In this document: piece by piece, positions 1-5,888 of the stretch
Layout: each line of letters begins with the position of its first letter
How positions within the stretch are numbered: position 1 is the stretch's first letter
Source: Thermacetogenium sp. UBA4966
GTDB lineage: Bacteria; Bacillota; DSM-12270; Thermacetogeniales; Thermacetogeniaceae
Assembly (NCBI GenBank): GCA_002397275.1
Contig: DHAA01000004.1
Location: 1-5,888, forward strand
DNA: 5,888 bases
Direction of reading: 5' to 3'
Program-made: the position numbers and the translations under genes
The notes under the pieces: model-generated
Told to the model about the DNA's origin: nothing
The model's database searches: none
What the model saw: only the letters and a program-made list of their open reading frames with translations

Positions 1-56
1 GGTGAAAATGGCAGAGCGTTATTTTCAAGGCAGTAGAAAAGATGAGGGATGTGATC

Positions 57-545
57 ATGATTAAAGTTGCCATACTCACGGCAAGCGACAAGGGCTCGAG
101 GGGCGAGCGTCAGGATCGCAGCGCCCAGGTGATCAGAGAATTGATCGCCAAAATCGGCGGCGAGGTTGTAGCCTATGATGTGGCGCCTGATGAAAGAGAG
201 ATCCTGACGGAAAAGCTGGCGCAGTATGCCGACATAAAGCGGGTTGACCTGGTTCTGACCACCGGGGGTACCGGTCTCAGCCCGAGGGATGTAACCCCCG
301 AGGCTACTCGGGATGTGGTGGAGCGCCTGATCCCCGGTATCGCAGAGGCCATGCGCATCAAGGGTTTAGAAAAAACGCCTCGTGCCATGCTCTCCAGAGC
401 TATAGCAGGCAGCCGCGGCCCGACATTAATCATTAACCTGCCCGGCAGTCCGCGGGCTGTTCGGGAAAATCTAGAGGTTATTTTGCCGGCCATCCCCCAT
501 GCCCTGGAAACTCTGCAGGGACGGGGCGGGGAGTGCGCTCGGTAG
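57..545 (+). CDS. mogA: Molybdopterin adenylyltransferase, MogA/MoaB family
   Basis: This 162-residue cytoplasmic protein belongs to the MogA/MoaB/Cnx1G family. Members adenylate molybdopterin with ATP, which primes it for molybdate insertion in molybdenum cofactor synthesis. Visible motifs are TTGGTG at residues 68-73 followed by LSPRDVTPEAT (substrate-binding loop with Asp78), SRAIAG at 113-118, and NLPGSP at 127-132. The length is typical for the family and the fold appears complete. I start it at ATG 57 rather than the in-frame ATG 42, because GAGGG at 44-48 lies 8 bases before ATG 57, and the family normally begins near the IKVAILTASD strand. No promoter is evident in the 56 bases upstream, so it is probably the last gene of a cofactor cluster extending to the left. 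Its position just before a molybdo- or tungstoenzyme operon fits its role. MoaB versus MogA naming cannot be settled from the sequence, and the family also handles tungsten cofactor. Confidence 0.9.
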   Translation: MIKVAILTASDKGSRGERQDRSAQVIRELIAKIGGEVVAYDVAPDEREILTEKLAQYADIKRVDLVLTTGGTGLSPRDVTPEATRDVVERLIPGIAEAMRIKGLEKTPRAMLSRAIAGSRGPTLIINLPGSPRAVRENLEVILPAIPHALETLQGRGGECAR

Positions 546-617
546 TATGCCTTTCAGCTATGACTTTATTTTTTAGAAATGATGATAATATTTCATAGCA
601 GTTGATATATCCTTCTA

Positions 618-635
618 TTGTCGAATTTTGTCGAA
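618..635 (+). promoter_or_regulatory. Tandem Spo0A-box-like repeat
   Basis: The 8-mer TTGTCGAA occurs twice, at 618-625 and 628-635. This places two perfect TGTCGAA elements (619-625 and 629-635) exactly 10 bp apart in the same orientation. TGTCGAA is the consensus 0A box bound by the sporulation master regulator Spo0A, and tandem boxes at a 10-bp period are the known arrangement in the Bacillus subtilis abrB promoter. The pair lies 25 to 41 bases upstream of the proposed -35 element, roughly -60 to -76 relative to the start of transcription. That Spo0A binds here is an inference. A dyad overlapping the second copy offers another reading. Confidence 0.55.
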
Positions 636-659
636 ATTCCTCGCATAGATAGTATCTTT

Positions 660-688
660 TTGCCTGATTTCTTAGCCGTAATTATAAT
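660..688 (+). promoter_or_regulatory. Candidate sigma-A promoter for fdnGHI
   Basis: A perfect -10 hexamer TATAAT at 683-688 sits 17 bases after TTGCCT at 660-665, which matches four of six positions of the TTGACA consensus. Transcription would start near 695 and give a leader of about 100 bases. A second TATAAT at 744-749 has no convincing -35 at the right distance (TATCTA at 721-726) and is less likely to be a promoter. The region is AT-rich, so chance matches are possible. Confidence 0.5.
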
Positions 689-755
689 TATGATAGCATA
701 TTTGCAGGATATTTTAAACTTATCTAGAATAGTAGAATCATAATATAATATTAAA

Positions 756-772
756 GAGCGTGTGAAACGCTC
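756..772 (+). promoter_or_regulatory. Perfect hairpin in the fdnG leader
   Basis: GAGCGT (756-761) and ACGCTC (767-772) form a perfect 6-bp stem around a GTGAA loop. It ends two bases before the purine-rich ribosome binding site. No T-run follows, so it is not an intrinsic terminator. It could be a transcript-stabilising or translation-modulating structure, or an operator read as a DNA dyad. Its function is unknown. Confidence 0.45.
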
Positions 773-774
773 AA

Positions 775-786
775 GAGGGGGAGGGG
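775..786 (+). promoter_or_regulatory. Double purine-rich ribosome binding site of fdnG
   Basis: Two consecutive Shine-Dalgarno-like runs, GAGGGG at 775-780 and GAGGGG at 781-786, precede the gene. The second lies 9 bases from ATG 796. The first could instead serve the in-frame TTG at 787. The ATG at 796 is preferred for its codon, its spacing, and because it places the twin-arginine motif near the N-terminus. Confidence 0.6.
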
Positions 787-795
787 TTGATTGGT

Positions 796-3700
796 ATGAT
801 GGTTGATCGCCGCGGTTTTCTTAAGCTATCGGGCCTTTCTATTGCTGCTTTGGCAACCGGCTTGGGATTGGACCTTGAAGCGGCGGAAGCTCAAGGGTAT
901 GCTTTGAAGCTTTCAGGCTGTACGAAGATACCTAGTATCTGTCATTTCTGTTCAGGTGGATGCGGTATGCTGCTCTATATTAAAGAGGGGAAATTGATCC
1001 ACCTGGAGGGGGACCCGGATAATCCGACCAATGAGGGAACGCTTTGTCCTAAGGCAGCTAGCTTGGCAAGCGTAGCTTATTCACCGGACCGTCCGCAACA
1101 GCCAATGTATCGCGCCCCGGGAGCTGATGAGTGGCAAAATATCTCCTGGGACGAGGCGATGGAGCGTATTGCCAGGAAGGCCAAAGAAGTACGCGACAAG
1201 ACGTTTAAGCTAACGGAAGAGGTTATTGACGCCAAAACAGGCGCCAAAGAAACGGTTACCGTAAACCGCGCTGAGGGGATTGCCTTTATCGGCTCGGCTG
1301 AGGTCGATAATGAAGAGTCCTACCTGATCACTAAACTCAGCCGCCTGATAGGCTCGCCTTATCACGAGCATCAGGCACGCATCTGACACGGCCCAACGGT
1401 GGCTAGTCTGTCACCTTCATTTGGCCGTGGCGCAATGACTAATTCATGGTCCGACATGAAAAACTCCGAGGCTTTTCTCATCGCCGGCAGCAATTGCGCC
1501 GAGTGTCATCCTATCGCTATGAAATGGATCAATAGAGCACGTGAAAAAGGGGCTAAAGTTATCGTCGTTGATCCGCGCTTTACGCGCACCGCTTCACAGG
1601 CCGATATTTTCGCTCAAATCCGCCCGGGAACCGATGTGGCTTATTTAGGAGCGATCATCAATTACATTATCCAGAATAAATTATATGATGAAGATTATGT
1701 TTTAAATCTCACCAACGCCCTCTATAAGATTAGCAAGGATTATAAGTTCGAAGAGGGCCTTTTTTCCGGGTTTAACGCTGAAAAGAAGAAATACGACACA
1801 GCCAGCTGGGGTTATCAGCTCGACGCGGAAAATAATCCGGTGAAGGCAGCCGCTTTAGACGACCCGGATACCGTGTTCTCCAAACTCAAAGAGCACTATT
1901 CCCGATACACCTTCGAGACAGCGGAGAAAATTTCCGGGATACCGGCTGCGAAAATTAAGGAGATAGCGGATACTCTCTGCGAGAGAAGGCCCTCCAGCAT
2001 TCTCTATGCTTTGGGAATGACTCAGCACACCACAGCGGTGCAGGGCATTCGCTGCTATGCGGTTATTCAGCTGCTCCTGGGCAACATCGGCAAGGCCGGC
2101 GGCGCCATCAACGCCCTGCGCGGGGAGCCCAATGTTCAGGGTTCCACCGACATGGCCAACCTGATCAGCAACCTGCCGGGATATTTGCCTTATCCGACCA
2201 ACGCTCAGAAGACACTGCGTGATTTTGCGGTTAAGCATGGCGCGGCTCAGCAAAAGCCGATGGTGGCGCTGCTTAAAGCCTGGTTTGGCGCCAATGCCAC
2301 CGCGGAAAACGACTATGGTTACGATTGGCTGCCCAAATCAAACCCTGCCAACAGTCCGACGTTTGTACAAATGTATGGGAAAATGGGGGAACAGTTTAAA
2401 CTCACCTTTAGCTTTGGCTCCAACTCTCTGATCTCCATACCGGACTGCGGCAAGGTCGGCCCCGCTCTTGACCGGCTGGAGATGTTCGTCGTCGCCGATG
2501 TCTTCGAGACGGAAACCGCCCAATTCTGGCGCAGGCCCGGGGTGAATCCCAAGGATGTCCAGACAGAGGTTATCTTCCTGCCGGCTGCTTTCGTTTATGA
2601 AAAGGCGGGTACCATGACCAACTCCGGCCGCTGGATTCAGTGGAAAGACGCCGCGTTGAAGCCGCCTAATCAATCAAAGCCTGATCTGGACATACTGGAT
2701 CACATCTTTAAAAAAGTCAGAGAGCTTTACGCGGGAAGCACTGATCCTAAAGACGCTCCGATTCTGAAAGCTCGCTGGGACTATGGAGACCCTGAACCGA
2801 GCCCGTTAAAGGTGCTGCAGGAGCTGAGCGGTTATGATGAGACCACCGGCAAACTGCTTCCCACACTTGGCGATTATCTGAAGGCGCCTATCGGCACGGT
2901 CTCCACCGGGTGCTGGGTCTATGCCGGCTGTACCGGAAACGGAAACCTGTGCGCCCGCCGCGATAATTCCGATCCTTCGGGCTTGGCTCTGTTTCGCAAC
3001 TGGAGTTACGCTTGGCCGGGAAATATCCGCATTCTCTACAACCGGGCTTCCTGCAATGCCCAGGGCCAGCCTCTGGACGCGAAACGCAGACTGGTATGGT
3101 GGGATGACGCCCAGGGCGCCTGGAGCGGGAATGACGGCGCGGATGTGGTGGATAAAGCAAAAGGCCCGGATACTCCGGAAGGCAAGCCGGCTTTCCGCAT
3201 GAATCCGGAGGGGGTTGGCCGCTTATTCACAGCCAGCTATACAGGCGGCGTTCCGGCGACGCCTCCCGCGGACGGCCTGCCGGCTATTCCCACGCGCGGA
3301 GCGGCGCAGTGTGTGGACGGACCGCTCCCGGAATTCTATGAGCCGATTGAAAGCCCGACAGCCAATGTACTGCATCCCAGCGTATCTCAGGTTCCTCTGG
3401 CGCCGGTCGTCTCCACGGAAATCGGCAAGGCTGAGGATTACCCGTATGTGCTGACCACCTACGGCGTGGTCGAACACTTCTGCGCCGGCGGAATTACGCG
3501 CAACATTCCCTGGCTGAATGAAATTATGCCCGAGCCCTTTGCGGAGATCAGCAAAAACCTGGGCAAAAAACTTGGAGTCAAAGAAGGGGATAAAGTCGAA
3601 GTGTCTTCGGCCCGCGGCAAAGTAACGGTGCGTGCTCTGGTGACCGACCGTATCCAGACTTTAACAGTGAACGGAAAAGAAACGGAGACCATCGGCATGC

Positions 3701-3828
3701 CGTGGAGCTGGGGATTCGCCAGCCTAAGCCCCGGCCCCAGTACGAATAACCTGACAATGGCAGCCCTGGATCCCGGCGCCGGGACTCCGGAGTACAAATG
3801 CTGTCTTGTCAACGCAAGGAGGGCATAG
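796..3828 (+). CDS. fdnG: Formate dehydrogenase-N-type catalytic subunit, selenocysteine-containing
   Basis: This is the large molybdopterin (Mo- or W-bisMGD) subunit that oxidises formate to CO2. It is 1010 residues long, including selenocysteine at position 197 encoded by TGA 1384-1386. E. coli FdnG is about 1015 residues with Sec196. An N-terminal Tat signal (DRRGFLKLSG, residues 4-13, then a hydrophobic stretch) indicates folded export to the outer face of the membrane. Cys49, Cys52, Cys56 and Cys84 bind the proximal [4Fe-4S] cluster, and Lys86 follows in the conserved CPK motif. Sec197 is followed by His198 in the active-site signature ending HGPTVASL. Arg442 in ALRGEPNVQG matches the second catalytic residue of the family. 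The C-terminal part is the molybdopterin dinucleotide-binding domain, ending near EYKCCLVNARRA. Likely start is ATG 796; ATG 799 and TTG 787 are alternatives. Without recoding, the gene would be misread as two ORFs (787-1386 and 1399-3828). fdnH starts two bases after its stop codon. Confidence 0.95.
1384..1386 (+). other. TGA recoded as selenocysteine (Sec197)
   Basis: The in-frame TGA falls exactly where FdnG and FdhF proteins carry the catalytic Sec or Cys, between HQARI and HGPTVASL. The frame stays open on both sides for the full family length with no other disruption. The host must therefore have SelA, SelB, SelC (tRNA-Sec) and SelD, none of which is in the window. Confidence 0.95.
1387..1429 (+). 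promoter_or_regulatory. Bacterial SECIS element
   Basis: A hairpin starts immediately after the TGA. An outer stem pairs CACGGCC (1387-1393) with GGCCGTG (1423-1429), a perfect 7 bp. An apical stem pairs GGTGGC (1398-1403) with GTCACC (1410-1415), with one G-U pair, closing a TAGTCT loop (1404-1409). The apical stem begins 11 bases after the TGA, the same distance as I recall for E. coli fdhF, and the loop keeps the GUCU core recognised by SelB. It is coding sequence at the same time (HGPTVASL onward). SelB recognition is inferred from this resemblance. Confidence 0.85.
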
Positions 3829-3830
3829 CG

Positions 3831-4658
3831 ATGACCACAAGAAAGATGCTGCTGATCGATACCTCGTTATGTACGGGCTGCAAAGCCTGTTCCGTGGCCT
3901 GCAAGGCATGGAACGAGCTGCCCGCTGAGAAGACGCAATTGGTAACCGGCTATCAGTCGCAAAAGGGGACTACGCCAAACACATGGACTTACGTCAGCTT
4001 CCACGAAAAATATGAAAATGGGAAGATGCACTGGCTGATGCTTAAGCTGCAGTGCTTGCACTGCGCGGAACCCTCTTGCATGAAGGCCTGTTCCTCAAAG
4101 GCGATCTATCAGACGGAATCAGGATACACCCTGATCGACCATGAGAAGTGCATCGGCTGTGGTTATTGCGTGACCAACTGTCCCTGGGGTATCCCCCAGG
4201 TTGACAAGGCCAAGAACAAGGCGTACAAATGCACGGGATGCATTGACCGCGTGGAAAACGGCCTACTGCCGGCATGCGCGCATACCTGCCAGACCGGAGC
4301 GGTGCAGTTTGGAGAGCATGACGCCATGATGGAAAAAGCGGAGGCCCGCCTGGCCGAGGTGAAGAAAACATATCCAAAAGCAAATCTATACGGCGATCAA
4401 TTAATGGGGGGCACGACATACATCTATCTGCTGACCGACGAGGCGGAAGCGTACGGCCTTCCGGCCAATCCCTCTATGCCCATCTCGCTGTCCCTGTGGA
4501 AAGACATCATTCATCCTGTGGGTGGGATTGCGGTTGGCGCCGTGGCCGCGGCCGTCGGTTTAGGTGTCCTGGCCAACGCCGCCAGAGGTAATTACCGCCG
4601 GCGCGTGGCCGACAATGCAGAGGCCGGTTCCCATGTCGATAGCTATGGGGGTGAATAA
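3831..4658 (+). CDS. fdnH: Formate dehydrogenase-N iron-sulfur (beta) subunit
   Basis: This 275-residue electron-transfer subunit links FdnG to the cytochrome b subunit. Sixteen cysteines form four [4Fe-4S] motifs: Cys14/17/20/24, Cys75/78/83/87, Cys107/110/113/117 (followed by PWGIP), and Cys134/137/149/153. One hydrophobic segment near residues 229-249 is a C-terminal membrane anchor. It is followed by NYRRR, which fits a cytoplasmic tail under the positive-inside rule, so the cluster domain should lie outside with FdnG. There is no signal peptide of its own, consistent with export as a partner of Tat-borne FdnG. The start at ATG 3831 is supported by AAGGAGGG at 3816-3823 with 7-base spacing; an upstream in-frame ATG at 3798 lies inside fdnG and lacks such a site. 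The length is close to E. coli FdnH (about 294). The gene is spaced 2 bases from fdnG and 1 base from fdnI, so it is surely cotranscribed. Confidence 0.95.
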   Translation: MTTRKMLLIDTSLCTGCKACSVACKAWNELPAEKTQLVTGYQSQKGTTPNTWTYVSFHEKYENGKMHWLMLKLQCLHCAEPSCMKACSSKAIYQTESGYTLIDHEKCIGCGYCVTNCPWGIPQVDKAKNKAYKCTGCIDRVENGLLPACAHTCQTGAVQFGEHDAMMEKAEARLAEVKKTYPKANLYGDQLMGGTTYIYLLTDEAEAYGLPANPSMPISLSLWKDIIHPVGGIAVGAVAAAVGLGVLANAARGNYRRRVADNAEAGSHVDSYGGE

Positions 4659-4659
4659 A

Positions 4660-5346
4660 ATGGATACAAAATCGCTGGCTAAAAAAGAAGTGCTGCGTTT
4701 TAGCGCGGTAGAGCGTTTTACCCACGGGGTTCACGCCGCGGCTTTCATCCTGCTGCTTTTCACAGGGTTGGGAGTGCTGCTCACCGGATTCCAGCCCGCC
4801 ATGAAAATTGTGGGCGGGATCGACATAGCCCGTGATATTCATCGCGTCGTCGGCGCCCTGGCTGTCGTATTGGTGATTGTAGGCTTCGTGTTGGATCGGA
4901 AGAACCTTCCGGGGTGGATCACGAACAGCCTGAAATTCCGCAAAGACGACCTGGAATACGCCAAGAATTTCCCGATAGAATTCTTTGGCGGGCATGCGCC
5001 GTTCCCGCCGCAAGGCAAGTTCAACGGCGGGGAAAAGATGAACATTCTGCTGATGTTCACAATGTGCGTGTTCATTGCCCTATCGGGGTTTATCATGTGG
5101 TTTCCGGCAGCGTTTCCGGCAGGGCTGGTGCGCTGGTCATATCCGGTGCATTCCGGTCTTGTGCTGCTGCTGACCGCGGTGCTGCTGGCGCACCTCTATT
5201 TAGGGCTGCTGCACCCCGATTCCAACCGAGCCTTGAAGGGGATTTTCACAGGGTGGGTACCCGCTGATTTCGCCCGTGAACACTATGAGGAATGGTTTGA
5301 TAAACTGGCGGAAGAAGAACCGGAACGCATTAAGACCGTCAAGTGA
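4660..5346 (+). CDS. fdnI: Formate dehydrogenase cytochrome b (gamma) subunit
   Basis: This 228-residue integral membrane subunit carries two b hemes and reduces quinone, probably menaquinone. Four hydrophobic segments lie near residues 26-43, 63-78, 128-148 and 162-184. Candidate heme ligands are His22 (ERFTHGVHA), His61 (RDIHR), His164 (YPVHSG) and His178 (LLAHLYL). The 14-residue gap between the last two equals that of His155 and His169 in E. coli FdnI. The loop before the third segment contains GKFNGGEKMN (residues 119-128), corresponding to the quinone-site loop that reads FNAGQK in many relatives; here a Glu replaces the Gln. The start at ATG 4660 is chosen from the G-rich run at 4647-4653 with 6-base spacing; GTG 4651 is in frame but overlaps that site. 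It follows fdnH by one base. The C-terminus is a charged cytoplasmic tail. Confidence 0.93.
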   Translation: MDTKSLAKKEVLRFSAVERFTHGVHAAAFILLLFTGLGVLLTGFQPAMKIVGGIDIARDIHRVVGALAVVLVIVGFVLDRKNLPGWITNSLKFRKDDLEYAKNFPIEFFGGHAPFPPQGKFNGGEKMNILLMFTMCVFIALSGFIMWFPAAFPAGLVRWSYPVHSGLVLLLTAVLLAHLYLGLLHPDSNRALKGIFTGWVPADFAREHYEEWFDKLAEEEPERIKTVK

Positions 5347-5390
5347 GCTGATGTGTACTCCATACAGTAAACTGCTGAGGGGAGATTCTC

Positions 5391-5888
5391 ATGGCTGCGA
5401 AAAAAAGCAAATTGACCGTTACGGAAGATAAAACCGTGGAGCAGGCGCGCTGCAACTATCAAATGTTAAAGCGGCTGGTTGAGCAGTGGCGGGAAGAGCG
5501 CGGTTCCTATTGGCGCCAGGCGCTTACCCTGGCTGACGAGCCGCCGTATTTGCCTGTACGGGATTTGCCGGCGGAAGCGGTCATAGATCTCTGGAAAAGA
5601 TTAAACGTTGCTGCGCAAGCAGAGGCCCCGGATTCTGTTCTCCAGAAAATTTGGGAGCAATTCAGAGACCAAAAGGCTGCGGAGACGGATGCGGAAATGT
5701 CGGGGCGTCTGCAGATAGCGGTCAGCGGCGTGGCCTCCCTTGCCGGCAAGTTAGTCGCTCAGAAAAGAGCCGCTGCGGATAACGCCGGTCAGGGGGCAGG
5801 CGGCAGTATGCGCTGCCCGGTTTGCGGCCAAATCTCCATTCTGGCTGTTTTGACGCCGCCGGATGGAAAGCGGATAGGCCTCTGTACT
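5391..5888 (+). CDS. fdhE: FdhE-like formate dehydrogenase accessory protein (partial, 3' end outside window)
   Basis: Only the first 166 residues are present; the frame is still open at the window edge, and family members are usually around 300 residues. The N-terminal part (about residues 1-125) is charged and probably helical. A Gly/Ala-rich linker (about 128-139) then leads to RCPVCG with Cys142 and Cys145, and a further Cys165 lies at the edge. This is the start of the rubredoxin-like Cys-pair region typical of FdhE, which binds iron and interacts with FDH catalytic subunits to aid their activation in the cytoplasm. The start ATG 5391 is supported by GAGGGGAGA at 5377-5385 with 5-base spacing. 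It lies 44 bases after fdnI with no terminator between, so it probably belongs to the fdn operon. Identification rests on the CPVCG motif, the N-terminal style and gene context. The C-terminal cysteine pairs that would confirm it are outside the window. Confidence 0.8.
   Translation, partial: MAAKKSKLTVTEDKTVEQARCNYQMLKRLVEQWREERGSYWRQALTLADEPPYLPVRDLPAEAVIDLWKRLNVAAQAEAPDSVLQKIWEQFRDQKAAETDAEMSGRLQIAVSGVASLAGKLVAQKRAAADNAGQGAGGSMRCPVCGQISILAVLTPPDGKRIGLCT

Larger units (their letters stand above)
546..795. other. AT-rich intergenic control region upstream of fdnGHI
   Basis: This stretch has no credible gene and is much richer in A and T than the flanking genes. It holds, in order, a loose inverted repeat (GCTATGA at 557-563 and TCATAGC at 593-599), tandem Spo0A-like boxes, a sigma-A type promoter, a second TATAAT, a perfect 6-bp hairpin and the fdnG ribosome binding site. 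I see no clear intrinsic terminator for mogA: the T-rich run at 565-575 is not preceded by a GC-rich stem. The size and content suggest that fdnGHI is transcribed from its own promoter, separately from mogA. Confidence 0.7.

Noticed and set aside
1..36. Possible C-terminal tail of an upstream gene, ending in TAG at 34-36 (reads GENGRALFSRQ), faintly like the end of MoaC.
   Set aside because: Eleven residues are too few to identify. Another frame also stays open to TAA at 62-64, overlapping the mogA start, so the true upstream frame cannot be chosen from this window.
557..599. Inverted repeat GCTATGA / TCATAGC as a terminator for mogA.
   Set aside because: The arms are only 7 bp, AT-rich and 29 bases apart, and no T-run follows the second arm.
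546..795. A sigma-54 promoter, an FNR/CRP-type site or a molybdenum cofactor riboswitch upstream of fdnG.
   Set aside because: No GG-N10-GC element with the right flanks, no TTGAT-N4-ATCAA palindrome and no recognisable Moco riboswitch core was found by eye in this region.
796..1386. fdnG as a pseudogene truncated by a nonsense mutation.
   Set aside because: The TGA is exactly at the catalytic Sec position and is followed by a SECIS structure; the rest of the frame is intact.
1399..3828. A separate gene starting at GTG 1399.
   Set aside because: It is in frame with 796-1386 and continues the FdnG family alignment directly after the Sec codon. There is no ribosome binding site, and the GTG lies inside the SECIS hairpin.
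4507..5013. A 168-codon open frame on the minus strand across the fdnH/fdnI junction, and other long minus-strand frames within fdnG.
   Set aside because: They lie opposite well-supported genes, have no family features or ribosome binding sites, and are explained by codon bias of the real genes.
1..5888. CRISPR arrays, insertion sequences, tRNA or rRNA genes.
   Set aside because: No regularly spaced repeats, transposase motifs, terminal repeats or RNA gene signatures were seen on either strand.

Overview
The window carries a respiratory formate dehydrogenase locus from what looks like a spore-forming, anaerobic, selenoprotein-using member of the Firmicutes (Bacillota). This placement is an inference. 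It rests on strong purine-rich ribosome binding sites, two perfect tandem Spo0A-box sequences upstream of the operon, and a menaquinone-type membrane formate dehydrogenase. The genus cannot be fixed from the sequence.

Layout, all on the + strand. A MogA/MoaB-type molybdopterin adenylyltransferase gene (57-545) opens the window. A 250-base AT-rich control region follows (546-795). It holds tandem Spo0A-like boxes, a good sigma-A type promoter, a short perfect hairpin and a double purine-rich ribosome binding site. Next come fdnG (796-3828, catalytic subunit), fdnH (3831-4658, iron-sulfur subunit) and fdnI (4660-5346, cytochrome b subunit), separated by only 1 to 2 bases. A 44-base gap leads to fdhE (5391 to beyond the window end), an accessory protein gene. 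No terminator is visible after fdnI, so fdhE is probably part of the same operon.

fdnG is interrupted by an in-frame TGA at 1384-1386. It should be read as one gene with selenocysteine at residue 197, not as two ORFs or a pseudogene. The residues around it match the FdnG active site, and a bacterial SECIS hairpin follows immediately.

The parts fit one pathway. MogA helps make the molybdenum cofactor that FdnG needs. FdnG carries a Tat signal and oxidises formate on the outer face of the membrane. FdnH passes electrons through four [4Fe-4S] clusters to the two b hemes of FdnI, which reduces menaquinone. FdhE helps mature the enzyme. The system itself is a known one. The least expected signal is the possible Spo0A control of this operon.
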